A stretch of 64,000 nucleotides of DNA from Streptococcus parasanguinis (GCF_023109675.1 NZ_JALDUR010000005.1:1-64000); one strand, 5' to 3'. Counted from the first letter of the stretch, positions 17,161-27,142 are shown. Made by a program: numbers and translations. The notes: generated by a model from the letters alone, not told the origin.

Positions 17161-18552
17161 CTAATCATCATATCCACTTGAAGAATTTCCAGTATCGTTA
17201 ACTTTTGAATTTGAATCATCATAATTATCATTAGGTTCTACTCTATTTCTATTCTGTCCACCTTCATTTGGTTCATAAACGGTCAATACAATTCGTGTGC
17301 GGTTAATATCCACCGTACTCGAAACTTCTGGAGTTTGACTGACAATTTGACCTGCAGAAACGGATACTCCATCAGGAAGATGGTTAGTTTTTCTGATTTT
17401 AATATTAGATTCTTTGATTCCATATATTTCAATCAAATTACTTCTAGCAAAATCATAGGTTGATCCAACATAGTTTGGCATTTCAATTGAAGTTGTTTCT
17501 TTTGCTACTTTTAAAACAATCTTGGTCTTTGAACTCAAAGAATATTGCTTTCCTGGAGCTGGAGTTTGTTCAAGAACTGTCCCTGCAGCATAATCGAAGG
17601 TCTCAACTTCTTCAATCGTGATCATTTTGCTTGATACTTTATAAGTATTTTTCAGATCTTCCTCTGCTTTAGCTCGTGTTTCTCCTACATAGTTTGGCAT
17701 TTCAAAACTATTTGGACCTTTTGAAACGATCAAATTAATTTTATTTCCTCGTTTTATTTTGCTACCAGTGACTGGATTTGTTTTTATAATATACCCCTCT
17801 GCAATCGAATCGCTATATTCCTCTTGTTCTTTTCCTAATTTTAAATTTTGCTTTTCAATGATTGCATTTGCTTCTGCTACTGTTTTCCCTGAGAGATTAG
17901 GAACAACTGTAGTATCTGTGCTTTTTTCTAGATCCGATTTTCCTTTATTGTCTTTTTTTGAACTTTCCGACTTTCTTGAAATAGATACTGAATCATTTTG
18001 TCTTTGATATCGTCCACTTTTTGGTAAAAAAAGCCATAACATTAGAATTAAAATGACTAATCCAATAACTAGACTTATAATTCTTTTCCTTCGTTGTTTC
18101 TTTTTTTCTTCTTCTTGTTTGATTAATTCTTCCTGCCTATAGCGTTCAGCTTGTAAAGCTAGTTTTCTCTCTTTTTCAGCTTCCTCAAACTTATACTTCT
18201 CGTATTCCCCCTCAACTTCTGAGAGAAGTATTTGTATTCGATCACGCTCACTATTATCTTTAGCTTGAGCCCATATTTTTTTCAATTCAAATATTTTATC
18301 TTTATAAAATTGCTCCTGTTTTTGTTTGAGTTCTTGCTCTCTCCGTCTCTCCTCAGCAATTGCTTGTTGTTGTAATATTTCATTTTGCTTTTCAGTTTGT
18401 CGAACTTGATTCTCTAGAAGTCTATTTTTTTCTTCTGAAGCTAATCTTTGCTGAATAGAGTGTCTATCTAACAAATCATTGTGTCTCTTTAATTCTTGAT
18501 TTCGCTCTTGTTCCCTCTGTGCTGCCTCATAATCTTTTTCCCAGTTACTCAT
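17161..18552 (-). CDS. PASTA-domain membrane protein without kinase domain
   Basis: A 463-residue single-pass protein. Residues 1-155 are Glu/Lys/Gln/Arg-rich and almost certainly a cytoplasmic coiled coil. A basic stretch (KKQRRKR) precedes one membrane helix at about 158-177, giving an inside-to-outside topology. Outside are a Ser/Lys linker and three PASTA domains (about 214-278, 281-350, 354-426; VVPNLSGKT, MPNYVGETRA, MPNYVGSTYD), then an Asn/Asp/Ser-rich tail. PASTA domains bind peptidoglycan or muropeptides; in StkP-type kinases they are joined to a Ser/Thr kinase, which is absent here. It is preceded by AT-rich DNA and stands alone. Role unknown; a wall-sensing or scaffolding protein is a guess. 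Confidence 0.88.
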   Translation of the reverse strand: MSNWEKDYEAAQREQERNQELKRHNDLLDRHSIQQRLASEEKNRLLENQVRQTEKQNEILQQQAIAEERRREQELKQKQEQFYKDKIFELKKIWAQAKDNSERDRIQILLSEVEGEYEKYKFEEAEKERKLALQAERYRQEELIKQEEEKKKQRRKRIISLVIGLVILILMLWLFLPKSGRYQRQNDSVSISRKSESSKKDNKGKSDLEKSTDTTVVPNLSGKTVAEANAIIEKQNLKLGKEQEEYSDSIAEGYIIKTNPVTGSKIKRGNKINLIVSKGPNSFEMPNYVGETRAKAEEDLKNTYKVSSKMITIEEVETFDYAAGTVLEQTPAPGKQYSLSSKTKIVLKVAKETTSIEMPNYVGSTYDFARSNLIEIYGIKESNIKIRKTNHLPDGVSVSAGQIVSQTPEVSSTVDINRTRIVLTVYEPNEGGQNRNRVEPNDNYDDSNSKVNDTGNSSSGYDD

Positions 18553-18771
18553 TTTTTCTCCTAATTCGCATTGATATTTTCTTGACTCGATAAAGTCATC
18601 TACTAATATTTAATCAATTTCTATAAAAGCCTAAAAATCCTTCTGTTATTTAAAAACTCATATTTCCATAACACTCACATTTTATAACTAATTAGTGTAA
18701 TATATCTTTATGCAATATTATAACCAATTAAAAAAGTAAATACAAGAACATTAATAAGATATTTTTAAAAC
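18553..18771. other. AT-rich gene-free stretch upstream of the PASTA gene
   Basis: Very AT-rich DNA with no reading frame of note. It must hold the promoter of the PASTA gene, but I cannot choose one clear -35/-10 pair. No other feature was seen. Confidence 0.5.
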
Positions 18772-18834
18772 AAAAAAATAAACTGCCCCCAAAAGGTAGG
18801 CAGTAAAAATCTAACTTTTAGGGTGCAGTTCTCG
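18772..18834 (-). terminator. Palindromic terminator of gatCAB, IS-end-like
   Basis: AACTGCCCCCAAAAG and CTTTTAGGGTGCAGTT pair with a few mismatches, and the minus strand continues TTTATTTTTTTG. It is a good terminator for gatB. Both arms look like facing ends of an IS3-family element (see the similar palindrome at 1870-1921). Confidence 0.75.
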
Positions 18835-18851
18835 ATTTCTCGATTTCTCTA

Positions 18852-20294
18852 TTACTCTTCCTTCAACTTCGCCAATTCTTGGGCAAGTAACTTGAGGGCT
18901 ACTTGTGGGTTGGCTTGGCCTTTGGTTGCTTTCATGAGGAAACCTGTGAAGGCCTTGTCCGCATTCCGTTTTCCTGACTTGAAGTCGGCTACGGCTGCTT
19001 CATTGTCTGCAAAGACTTGGTGGATGATTGGTATCAAGACTTCAGGATCTGAAATCTGTACCAGACCAGCTTTTTCGACGTATTCACGCGCGCCGCCACC
19101 GTTTTTCGCCAAGTGAACGAAGACTTTCTTGGCAATCTTAGATGAAATGGTTCCATCTTCGATAATGGCAATCATTTCAACCAAGTTTTCTGGTGTCAAT
19201 TGGATTTCTTCCAGCGTTTTGCCTTCTGCGTTCAAGAATTGTGCGACTTCACCTTGGAGCCAGTTAGACACTTGTTTAGCATCGCCACCAAGGTCTACAG
19301 CTGCTTCAAAGAAGTCAGAAGTAACTTTCGTCGCTGTCAATTGGTTGGCATCATAGTCAGACAAACCAAGCTCTGCCACGTAGCGAGCACGACGGTCTTT
19401 TGGAAACTCTGGCAACTCCGTACGCATTTCCTCAATCCACTCATCTGAGATTTCAAAGAGTGGTAGGTCTGGTTCTGGGAAGTAACGATAGTCCGCTGCC
19501 CCTTCTTTAACACGCATAAGAATGGTACTCTTATTAGCTTCATCATAACGGCGTGTTTCTTGACGAATGACCCCACCTGAACGCAAGATTTTCGCTTGGC
19601 GCTCCACTTCGTATTCAAGACCTTTACGGACGTTTGAGAAGGAGTTCAAGTTTTTCAACTCCGTCTTGGTACCAAATTCCTCTTGGCCGTATGGGCGAAG
19701 GGAAATGTTGGCATCCACCCGCATCGATCCTTCTTCCATCTTGACGTCTGAAATACCAGTGTATTGGATAACTTCTTTGAGGGCTGTCAAATAGGCGTAG
19801 GCTTCTTCAGGAGAACGCATATCTGCTTCAGAAACGATTTCGATCAACGGCACTCCCTGACGGTTGAGGTCTACATAAGAGAAACCGTCTGTTCCGTGGG
19901 TGTTCTTACCAGCATCTTCTTCCAAGTGGGCCCGTTCAATCCCAATTTTCTTAGTTGAGCCGTCTTCCAATTGCACTTCAATCCAACCGTTGTAACCGAT
20001 TGGCTCGTCAAATTGCGAAATTTGGTAGGCCTTTGGATTATCAGGGTAGAAATAGTTCTTCCGGTCAAAGTGCATGTGCTGATGGATATCCATATTCAGC
20101 GCCAAAGCAGCCTTGATACCAGCATCCACAACACCCTTGTTCAAGACAGGAAGCACCCCTGGGAAAGACCAGTCAATCACATTGGTATTGGCATTTTGCT
20201 CGTTCCCAAAGTGAGCAGAGGTTGGTGAGAAAATTTTTGAGTTTGTATTCAATTCAACGTGGACTTCAAGTCCGATGACTGTTTCAAAGTTCAT
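18852..20294 (-). CDS. gatB: Glutamyl/aspartyl-tRNA amidotransferase subunit B
   Basis: 480 residues, full length for GatB. It binds the mischarged tRNA and phosphorylates the glutamyl or aspartyl end, using ammonia from GatA to make Gln-tRNA(Gln) and Asn-tRNA(Asn). Visible motifs are [12 protein letters not shown] at the N-terminus, DFNR-like [15 protein letters not shown], and the YqeY-like helical tail ending [15 protein letters not shown]. The start overlaps the gatA stop by one base (TAATG). Last gene of gatCAB. Confidence 0.97.
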   Translation of the reverse strand: MNFETVIGLEVHVELNTNSKIFSPTSAHFGNEQNANTNVIDWSFPGVLPVLNKGVVDAGIKAALALNMDIHQHMHFDRKNYFYPDNPKAYQISQFDEPIGYNGWIEVQLEDGSTKKIGIERAHLEEDAGKNTHGTDGFSYVDLNRQGVPLIEIVSEADMRSPEEAYAYLTALKEVIQYTGISDVKMEEGSMRVDANISLRPYGQEEFGTKTELKNLNSFSNVRKGLEYEVERQAKILRSGGVIRQETRRYDEANKSTILMRVKEGAADYRYFPEPDLPLFEISDEWIEEMRTELPEFPKDRRARYVAELGLSDYDANQLTATKVTSDFFEAAVDLGGDAKQVSNWLQGEVAQFLNAEGKTLEEIQLTPENLVEMIAIIEDGTISSKIAKKVFVHLAKNGGGAREYVEKAGLVQISDPEVLIPIIHQVFADNEAAVADFKSGKRNADKAFTGFLMKATKGQANPQVALKLLAQELAKLKEE

Positions 20295-21760
20295 TAATTG
20301 TCACCTCCGAAAATAAGGGGTTGTTGCTTGTGGTAATCCGTCGTAGCTTCAAAGGCAGCTGCAGCTTGGTAGATGGTTTCTTCAGAATACTTAGGACCAA
20401 TCAACTGCAAACCAACTGGAAGACCTTGCGCAAAACCTGCAGGAATCGAAATCCCTGGAAGACCTGCCAAGTTGACTGGAATGGTCAAGAGGTCAGCCAA
20501 GTACATGGCTACCGGATCATGGTTGAGCGAATCCAAATCAAAGGCTACGCTAGGAGCTGTTGGACCAAGGATAAGGTCGTAATCTGCAAAGACTTTTTCG
20601 AAGTCTTGGATAATAAGGGTACGGACTTGACCAGCTTTCTTGTAGTAAGCATCGTAGTAACCAGATGACAAACTAAAGGTACCAAGCATGATCCGGCGTT
20701 TGACCTCATCACCAAAGCCTTGGCTACGAGTGTTCACGTAGATATCATCCAAGTTTTTAGCATCTTCTGCACGGAAACCATAGCGAATCCCATCGAAACG
20801 TTGCAAGTTTGAAGAAGCTTCAGATGAAGCGATGATGTAGTAAACGGCAACCCCGTATTTAGAGTGAGGCAAGCTGACTTCTTCGACAGTTGCTCCCAAT
20901 TTTTCAAAGTGTTTAGCCGCATTGAGGATGGTTTCTTTGACTTCTGGATCAATCCCTTCACCGAGGTATTCCTTAGGAAGTGCAATCTTCATGCCTTTAA
21001 TGTCTTGACCAATCTTAGAAGTAAAGTCTGCTACACGAACAGGCGCAGATGTTGAATCCTTGGCATCTTCACTGGCAATGACATTAAGCAAGAGGGCATT
21101 TTCCTTAACCGTTGGAGCGAAAGGTCCAATTTGGTCGAGTGAGCTACCAAAAGCAATGAGACCAAAACGGGAAACCGTTCCATAAGTTGGTTTGAGACCA
21201 ACAATCCCATTAAAAGCAGCCGGTTGACGGATAGAACCACCTGTATCTGAACCAAGGGACAAACGGACTTGACCTGAAGCTACAGAAGCTGCTGAACCAC
21301 TAGAAGATCCACCAGGCACCTTGCTCTGGTCCCAAGCATTCTTGGTTGGTCCATAGTAAGAAGTCTCACCAGATCCACCCATGGCAAATTCATCCATGTT
21401 TGTCTTCCCGATGACAATCATACCTTTGGCTTTTGCATTAGCAACAGCTGTCGCATCAAAGATTGGCTCGTAGTTATAGAGCATTTTTGATGCCGCAGTC
21501 GTCAAGATGCCATCTGTTGAGATATTGTCTTTGACTGCGAGTGGAATCCCTGACAGGAGATTATTTGCATCGATTCCTTTTTCATCAATAGCCTTGGCTT
21601 GCGCAAGGGCAGCTTCTTCGGCCACCGTTACAAAGGCATTGATTGCTTCTTCACGCGCCTTGATATCGTCAAGCGTCGCTTGGGTCAATTCCGTTGCTGA
21701 GATTTCCTTAGAGACAAGGAGGTCGTGCAACTCTTCAATGGTTTTATGGTTGAATGACAT
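20294..21760 (-). CDS. gatA: Glutamyl/aspartyl-tRNA amidotransferase subunit A
   Basis: 488 residues, an amidase-signature enzyme that releases ammonia from glutamine and passes it to GatB. The catalytic Ser-cisSer-Lys triad lies in AVKDNI (Lys) and the Gly/Ser-rich [15 protein letters not shown] and [11 protein letters not shown] segments. One-base overlaps with gatC upstream and gatB downstream indicate coupled translation and equal subunit supply. Confidence 0.97.
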   Translation of the reverse strand: MSFNHKTIEELHDLLVSKEISATELTQATLDDIKAREEAINAFVTVAEEAALAQAKAIDEKGIDANNLLSGIPLAVKDNISTDGILTTAASKMLYNYEPIFDATAVANAKAKGMIVIGKTNMDEFAMGGSGETSYYGPTKNAWDQSKVPGGSSSGSAASVASGQVRLSLGSDTGGSIRQPAAFNGIVGLKPTYGTVSRFGLIAFGSSLDQIGPFAPTVKENALLLNVIASEDAKDSTSAPVRVADFTSKIGQDIKGMKIALPKEYLGEGIDPEVKETILNAAKHFEKLGATVEEVSLPHSKYGVAVYYIIASSEASSNLQRFDGIRYGFRAEDAKNLDDIYVNTRSQGFGDEVKRRIMLGTFSLSSGYYDAYYKKAGQVRTLIIQDFEKVFADYDLILGPTAPSVAFDLDSLNHDPVAMYLADLLTIPVNLAGLPGISIPAGFAQGLPVGLQLIGPKYSEETIYQAAAAFEATTDYHKQQPLIFGGDN

Positions 21761-22062
21761 TAGGCATCTCCTCCCTCTTCTAGGATAGCTGGTACCTTGA
21801 TGTAATAGTTATCTTTTTCAGGTACATTTTTAAACAAACGGTCACGGTCCGTCCCTTTTTCGGCAACATCCGGACGCAATACGGTTTTACGATCCGCCAT
21901 GGTCGTTGTTGGGGCAACACCGGTTGTGTCCACTTCTTCCAACAATTCCACCATGTCGACAATCTTCGATAAGGTTGTCGCAAACTCAGCTGTCTCTTCT
22001 GGAGAGAATTTCAATTTTGAAAGATTGGCAACGTGGGTTACCTCTTCTTGCGTAATTTTCAT
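21760..22062 (-). CDS. gatC: Glutamyl/aspartyl-tRNA amidotransferase subunit C
   Basis: 100 residues, usual for GatC, which wraps around GatA and GatB and stabilises the complex. It begins [21 protein letters not shown]-like sequence, the classic GatC start, and has the LRPDV motif near residue 70. Start 22062 is supported by GGAAGC before it; the frame further upstream to 22095 lacks a ribosome site. First gene of the gatCAB operon. Confidence 0.95.
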   Translation of the reverse strand: MKITQEEVTHVANLSKLKFSPEETAEFATTLSKIVDMVELLEEVDTTGVAPTTTMADRKTVLRPDVAEKGTDRDRLFKNVPEKDNYYIKVPAILEEGGDA

Positions 22063-22138
22063 CTTGCTTCCTTTCGTGAAATGATGATTTTTCAATACCC
22101 TCTATTTTACCATAATTTAGCCCAATTTGCTTGCCTTA

Positions 22139-22178
22139 GAAAAAATCTGTAGGACTTTTTTGTCGCTACAGATTCTTC
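22139..22178 (-). terminator. Terminator of the glycosyltransferase operon
   Basis: AATCTGTAG and CTACAGATT form a perfect 9-bp stem around a 13-base loop, followed on the minus strand by TTTTTTC. It directly follows the gtfA stop. Confidence 0.85.
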
Positions 22179-22181
22179 TTT

Positions 22182-23675
22182 TTATATTCCTTTTCCGCCG
22201 AATTGCCCCATCTCCATTAGAGTCTCTTTCCAGACTTCCTGGACGTTAGAAGCGAGGTAGGAAGAGGCCAAGTCATAAGAAGCCTGGTGAAATGAAGCGA
22301 GGTCGCTTTCAAAGAGCTGGACCAGCTTGCCCGCCAACTCTTTCACCAACTCTTCTTCTGGCACTGTCTCGCTATAAGGTACCAAAAAGCCATTTTCACC
22401 CTCTTTTATAAAAGTCGGATTGCCATAACGAGCATCAAAGCCCAGCAAGGCCAAACCTGCTCCAGCCGCCTCCATCAAAGTCAAACCAAAGGTCTCCCAC
22501 TGAGAAGTGGTGAGGTAGGCTTGGTAGCAAGGATAGATCTGCTTTAGATCCGCATGACCGCGTAGGTGAATATAACCTTGTGCTGCCAGCTCCTGAATCA
22601 GGTGTCGCAAATTGTCCGCTTCTCCCCCCTTCCCATAAATATCAAACTGAAGGGCTGGGAGTCGTTCATGAGCTTGGGCCACTACTCGAATGGCCAAATC
22701 GATGCGTTTTCTTGGATCCAAACGGGAAGCTGTGAGCACACTAAAGGGAGGTCTGTCTCCTAGTGATTCCGTCAATTCTTCTAGATGCCCTACTGGAATG
22801 CTATAGATTGGAATTCCTTGGCATCCTTGTTTAGCAAGTGTCTGCTCCAAGACTTCTTTTTGAAGATCCGTTGCTGTGATGAAATAATCGAAGCGTTTGG
22901 CATACTTGAACACATAATAATATTCATAATTGAGATGGCCATTTTCAAATTCATGCTCCGAATGAAACACCATGGCGAGCTTTGAAGGAGCAGCTTTCTC
23001 CAACAAAGGACGAGCAAAATCCATGCGCGAAGCCCGATCAAGCAGAATCAAATCTTCTTGTTTTAGCGACAGCTGCGACAAAAAACGTCTCATCACTTCT
23101 GTATGGTTGGTCAAAATCTCAGACCCCAGTTTATAGAGCCAGCTTCCACCTAACCTCGATTCTTCAAAAGCGATACTCCCATCTTGATTGTGAAAGGTCC
23201 GTCTGACAACACTACCATACTGAAAATACTCTGTGACAAGTTTACAAGCTCCATAATACTCTCGCTTGATTCTATTTCCAGCCAAAAGATAGTCTACATA
23301 GCGGACACAGTTTGGATGGTAGGGATCCAGATGAAAGGTCAAGGCGTTTCCATCCGCAAATTGGTAGCGAATGGCTCTTTCCGTTTTTTCAACAACATCC
23401 AGACGCGTCAGTTGAAACTCCATTTGCAAGGCCCCTACCGTCTTTTGAGGGACTGTCGTTTCTTGATCCGTAAAAGCTAAATGGGCAAAAAGCAGTTCCT
23501 CATCCCGGTGCCCCAATGAGAGGTAATAGGCCAATTTTTCTGGAGTGGGCCAAGTGGTAAAGACAAACTTCGCTGCCACTCCTAGTCTCCGGAGCATCTT
23601 TGCCCGAGAGGCTTGTGCAACATCAACCCCATTGGGTTCGAATCCCACTAATAGATTAAAGGTATAAATGGTCAT
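22182..23675 (-). CDS. gtfA: SRR adhesin O-GlcNAc transferase GtfA-like
   Basis: 497 residues with the GtfA/Gtf1 fold: an N-terminal beta-rich insertion (the extended beta-sheet domain, about 50-200) and a GT4-type catalytic domain with SRLDPRKRIDLAIRVVAQA and the E-x7-E motif WETFGLTLMEAA. In the known system GtfA with its partner GtfB adds GlcNAc to Ser/Thr of serine-rich-repeat adhesins before export by SecA2/SecY2. It overlaps gtfB by four bases (ATGA), as expected for a stoichiometric complex. No adhesin or accessory Sec gene is present in this window, so its target lies elsewhere or is different. Confidence 0.87.
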   Translation of the reverse strand: MTIYTFNLLVGFEPNGVDVAQASRAKMLRRLGVAAKFVFTTWPTPEKLAYYLSLGHRDEELLFAHLAFTDQETTVPQKTVGALQMEFQLTRLDVVEKTERAIRYQFADGNALTFHLDPYHPNCVRYVDYLLAGNRIKREYYGACKLVTEYFQYGSVVRRTFHNQDGSIAFEESRLGGSWLYKLGSEILTNHTEVMRRFLSQLSLKQEDLILLDRASRMDFARPLLEKAAPSKLAMVFHSEHEFENGHLNYEYYYVFKYAKRFDYFITATDLQKEVLEQTLAKQGCQGIPIYSIPVGHLEELTESLGDRPPFSVLTASRLDPRKRIDLAIRVVAQAHERLPALQFDIYGKGGEADNLRHLIQELAAQGYIHLRGHADLKQIYPCYQAYLTTSQWETFGLTLMEAAGAGLALLGFDARYGNPTFIKEGENGFLVPYSETVPEEELVKELAGKLVQLFESDLASFHQASYDLASSYLASNVQEVWKETLMEMGQFGGKGI

Positions 23676-24955
23676 GCTGTCCCTCCCTCTAATCGCTTAA
23701 ACAGCTCTTCCAAAGCTTCTTTTTCAGGCAATTTCAAGATTCGTGCCTGCTCTCTTACCAATTCTTTGTAGGTCTCTGGCTGCTGGAGCAAGGTATCTAG
23801 TTGCTGTTCCATTTCTTCGACTGTATCTGTGATTGTGCTCAAGTTTTTATAGGCTTCCTGATGCACCGTGCTCTTCAAACCAAATAAGACTTGCCCATTT
23901 TCAAGAGCATGAAGACTACTACTCCACACTTCTTCTCCCTGGTTGCAATCCAGATAAATAGAGCAGCTGGATAATAAGTCCTCATATTTGTCCAGCGAAA
24001 TCCCTGGATAGAGGCGCACATTGGAGCGAGTCGCTAAGTCTATTAATTTTGGCCCCATAGCCGTCAAGGCAGCAATGTGAAAGGTGACTTGTGGGAATTG
24101 ATGGACTAGGCTAGATAGGCCTTCGACCTCTTGAGAAGCCGTCATAACTAGGGCTTCTGGTTGAAAACTTTCCTGCTCCACATCTACAAATCCTGACAAG
24201 GCTGTGATCCCGTCTTTTTTCTCCCTCAACAGACCATCTTCTACCAACAAAATCTGACTGACTTGTTCTTTGATCTCGTCTAGTTCATGAGCGTCATTGG
24301 CACAGTAGGCGAGTCTTTCCTTTGGTATCTCTGTCACAACATCTAGCAATGCCTTGTCCATCAAAAGAACAGCTTCATCTTCCGGTAAGACTTGTTCTAG
24401 GACAGCTCTCTGCAGCTCTTCCTTACTGGCATACAGGCGATCCCGTCCCTTAGGAGTTTGAAGCAAAAAGGTTCCTTGTGAGACAAAGTGAAGCAAGACT
24501 TCTTCTTGCTGACGGTTCAAATAAATGTCTAAATATGGTTGACCAGCTTCCGTAAGGAGACTCTGCTTGCTTCTCCAGCCATAGCGATTGTAGAAATCAA
24601 TAGATGCGATCTCTTCTCCCTGACCAAACCACTCTACTCTGTCAACCGTTCGCGACAAGATATCCCCTCGTAAAACCACATTGGCACGACGTTCCTCCCC
24701 ATCAAAAAGATAGGTTGTGATCCCAAGCGTCCAACATTCCCATAATTCTGGAACCTCTAAATCATTGAAAAATAATGGTTGCCCAACTGTTGATGCCGGG
24801 TCTGTTTGGGTAAAAAAGGTCGCCAGACTATCTGTCTGTTGATCCAAATCTGTTTCCAAATTGGTCACAAACACACGGTAGGGCTGGCCAAGTTTGTCCA
24901 ATAATTTTCGCAAACGATCCAGCTCTCTGGTCTGCTCTGATGCAATAATGAACAT
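23672..24955 (-). CDS. gtfB: GtfB-like co-subunit/chaperone of GtfA
   Basis: 427 residues resembling GtfB/Gtf2, the inactive GT-B-fold partner that binds the serine-rich substrate and stabilises GtfA. The C-terminal Rossmann half has FHIAALTAMGPKLIDLA, NVRLYPGISLDKYEDLL, YLDCNQGEEV and NGQVLFGLKSTVHQ. No E-x7-E catalytic pair is visible, in line with a chaperone role. It lies 26 bases after the GT2 gene and overlaps gtfA by four bases. Confidence 0.85.
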   Translation of the reverse strand: MFIIASEQTRELDRLRKLLDKLGQPYRVFVTNLETDLDQQTDSLATFFTQTDPASTVGQPLFFNDLEVPELWECWTLGITTYLFDGEERRANVVLRGDILSRTVDRVEWFGQGEEIASIDFYNRYGWRSKQSLLTEAGQPYLDIYLNRQQEEVLLHFVSQGTFLLQTPKGRDRLYASKEELQRAVLEQVLPEDEAVLLMDKALLDVVTEIPKERLAYCANDAHELDEIKEQVSQILLVEDGLLREKKDGITALSGFVDVEQESFQPEALVMTASQEVEGLSSLVHQFPQVTFHIAALTAMGPKLIDLATRSNVRLYPGISLDKYEDLLSSCSIYLDCNQGEEVWSSSLHALENGQVLFGLKSTVHQEAYKNLSTITDTVEEMEQQLDTLLQQPETYKELVREQARILKLPEKEALEELFKRLEGGTA

Positions 24956-24981
24956 GCTGATCCTTTCTCATCATTAAGTTC

Positions 24982-25869
24982 TTAGTCCATGGTTTCAACG
25001 AAACTGAGGTTGGTCACCACGCGCTCATAGGTTTCTGACTCTTGTAAGCCTGCTTCTTCTAGTTTTTCAAGAGCTCGTTTCAAGCGCGTTTTGTAGATAT
25101 AGCGGTGCCAGGTCAGATCATAGCCCAACATCCCAAGAAGAGCCAATTTTTCTTGCTTGGCTTCCATCTCATCGAGTACCCGCTTTTCTGTCCAAACCTG
25201 GGACAGAGTATCTGAACGACCCACGCGATACCAATAAATACATTTCTCCGTATGGACCACCCGATTGGCTTTTAAGAAGAGCTTGTACATCAGGAAGTTA
25301 TCCTCGACATTTTTTCCGACCGGAAAACGAAGCCCTTCAAATAAGTTACGCTTATAGAGCTTCATCATAGCACACGCCCAGGCCATATCTCTGGTCTCCT
25401 GAATGGCATCGTGGTCCATAATTGCTCGCCCCTCATAAAGGATCTCTGAATAATCATCGTCCGTTACCTTGATCAAGTATTTGCTACTACTGTCATCATA
25501 GAGGTTATAGTTGGCTACCGAGACATCCGCATCATACTTCTTCAGTTGGCGATAGAGCACTTCTACATAGTCCTCCGTCACCCAGTCATCTGGATCAATA
25601 AAGGTAATGTAATCACCAGTCGCCAACTCAATCCCTGTATTACGGGCAGCAGATAAGCCCCCATTTTCTTGGCGGACGTAGCGGATGCGTGCATCTTTCC
25701 TAAAAAATTCCTTACAGATCTCTTCTGACTGGTCTGGCGAACCATCATTGACCAGGATAATTTCCAAGTGAGGATAGGTCTGATGGATAACCGTTTCCAA
25801 ACATTGTCTCAAATAAGCTTCTACATTATAGATGGGAATGATGATACTCACTACTTCATTTGTTTCCAT
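24982..25869 (-). CDS. GT2-family glycosyltransferase
   Basis: About 295 residues, a GT-A fold enzyme of family 2. Motifs: VSIIIPIYNVEAYL at the start, VNDGSPDQS (UDP-binding Asp), ENGGLSAARNTGI and the DxD-type IDPDDW. It probably extends the O-GlcNAc added by GtfA/GtfB with a further sugar, as GT2 enzymes do in Fap1 and PsrP islands. The start is either 25881 or 25869; both overlap the end of the GT8 gene, so translation is coupled, and I prefer the ATG at 25869 which gives METNEVVS. Confidence 0.85.
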   Translation of the reverse strand: METNEVVSIIIPIYNVEAYLRQCLETVIHQTYPHLEIILVNDGSPDQSEEICKEFFRKDARIRYVRQENGGLSAARNTGIELATGDYITFIDPDDWVTEDYVEVLYRQLKKYDADVSVANYNLYDDSSSKYLIKVTDDDYSEILYEGRAIMDHDAIQETRDMAWACAMMKLYKRNLFEGLRFPVGKNVEDNFLMYKLFLKANRVVHTEKCIYWYRVGRSDTLSQVWTEKRVLDEMEAKQEKLALLGMLGYDLTWHRYIYKTRLKRALEKLEEAGLQESETYERVVTNLSFVETMD

Positions 25870-27079
25870 GCTTCTTCTCATTTCTCTTTAAATAATCGCG
25901 AATCGCTGTCACCATCTCCTGCACCTGATCATCCCTAAACACCTGATTCTCACCATTCTCCACATGATTGGTTCCTTCAAAAGAAAAAATAGGGAGACCT
26001 TGTTGACTGATCGTTTGCGTTATCTGATCGACCTCATCATAGGGATTGATATCCAGATAAACATCCAATTTTTCTAGGACTTTTCGACTGGTCAAGGGAT
26101 CAAAAGAGGGATAAAGAAAGAGGTTAGGGTAGCGTTCCAATTGCACCAAGTTAAAACCAAAATGACTATGGGCAAGGACATGAATCGCTACGTCCGGCAA
26201 CTCTTTTAACAACGTCTCCAACTCGTGGATATCTGCTGTATGGGTATAAATAGCCGCATGATAAGGAAAATCTCCCACTAGATCTTGATAGGTTTGCTTC
26301 AAAATCGGTTTTCGAAGTAAAATTTCCTCCCAAGAGAGGGCATAATAAAACCACCATAATTCACGAAAACGATTGAAACGTTTAGAGGTCCATGGTTTAT
26401 TATGAGAGGTGTAGTGAACGACTGCTGGGATCCCTTGGAAGGCATCATACCAGTCCAAATCACCATAGAGATATTGATCCTTATCAGACCCTACTTGTAG
26501 ATTATAGGTCCAAGGTAATGGATACCAAGCATCTTTGAAATACAGGTTCAAAATTCCTTGATCTCCGTAGACATGCTGATGGTGCTCGCGAGTGAGGTCA
26601 AAAAGAGCCTCTGTCACTTGGTGCTCTTGCCACCAAGCCTTATCAATTACCAAAAGTCCAGCATTAAAACCATCTGTCGTCGTCGGCTTATCTACCACTG
26701 CACCCAGTCCATAACCTTTTAGATCGACCTCAAATAAAGGCGATAAATCCTGTGTAAAGATCATATCACAATCCAGATAGAGGATTCGCTCTTCTTCCAC
26801 CATCTCTGGAATAGCGTAACGGAAATAGGTTGCATAGTGAATATGGTCACTTGGAAGCGAAAAGGACTGGAATTGCTCGGGTGACATCCGACAATTGATC
26901 ACTTCTGAATCCAACTGGCGCAAGCGCTGATTCATGATAGTAAACCACTCAGTTGGTAGATCTTCATTTAAAACATAAATTTTCAACTGGTCCTGATGGG
27001 CACACAGTGACTTCATAGCGGTTTCCAACTTTTCCATATAAGATAGATTGGCTGAAAACACAACAGCTTTTTTACTCAT
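25856..27079 (-). CDS. GT8-family glycosyltransferase with extra C-terminal domain
   Basis: 407 residues. The first ~275 form a GT8 domain: FSANLSYMEKL, ATYFRYAIPEM, the metal-binding DxD in YLDCDMIFT, FNAGLLVID and GDQGILN, plus a late VHYTSHNKPW. The last ~130 residues (IHVLAHSHFGFNLVQLE, NLFLYPSF, DVYLDINPYDEV) read like the C-terminal Rossmann half of the GtfB gene product downstream. This two-part build is known in glycosyltransferases of serine-rich-repeat adhesin islands. First gene of the operon; likely adds glucose or galactose to the growing glycan (inference). Confidence 0.85.
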   Translation of the reverse strand: MSKKAVVFSANLSYMEKLETAMKSLCAHQDQLKIYVLNEDLPTEWFTIMNQRLRQLDSEVINCRMSPEQFQSFSLPSDHIHYATYFRYAIPEMVEEERILYLDCDMIFTQDLSPLFEVDLKGYGLGAVVDKPTTTDGFNAGLLVIDKAWWQEHQVTEALFDLTREHHQHVYGDQGILNLYFKDAWYPLPWTYNLQVGSDKDQYLYGDLDWYDAFQGIPAVVHYTSHNKPWTSKRFNRFRELWWFYYALSWEEILLRKPILKQTYQDLVGDFPYHAAIYTHTADIHELETLLKELPDVAIHVLAHSHFGFNLVQLERYPNLFLYPSFDPLTSRKVLEKLDVYLDINPYDEVDQITQTISQQGLPIFSFEGTNHVENGENQVFRDDQVQEMVTAIRDYLKRNEKKHGNK

Positions 27080-27142
27080 AACTTCCCCTTTTTTCTTTCA
27101 TTAGAATACCATTTTCAAGAGAGGAAAACAATTTCTAACCCC

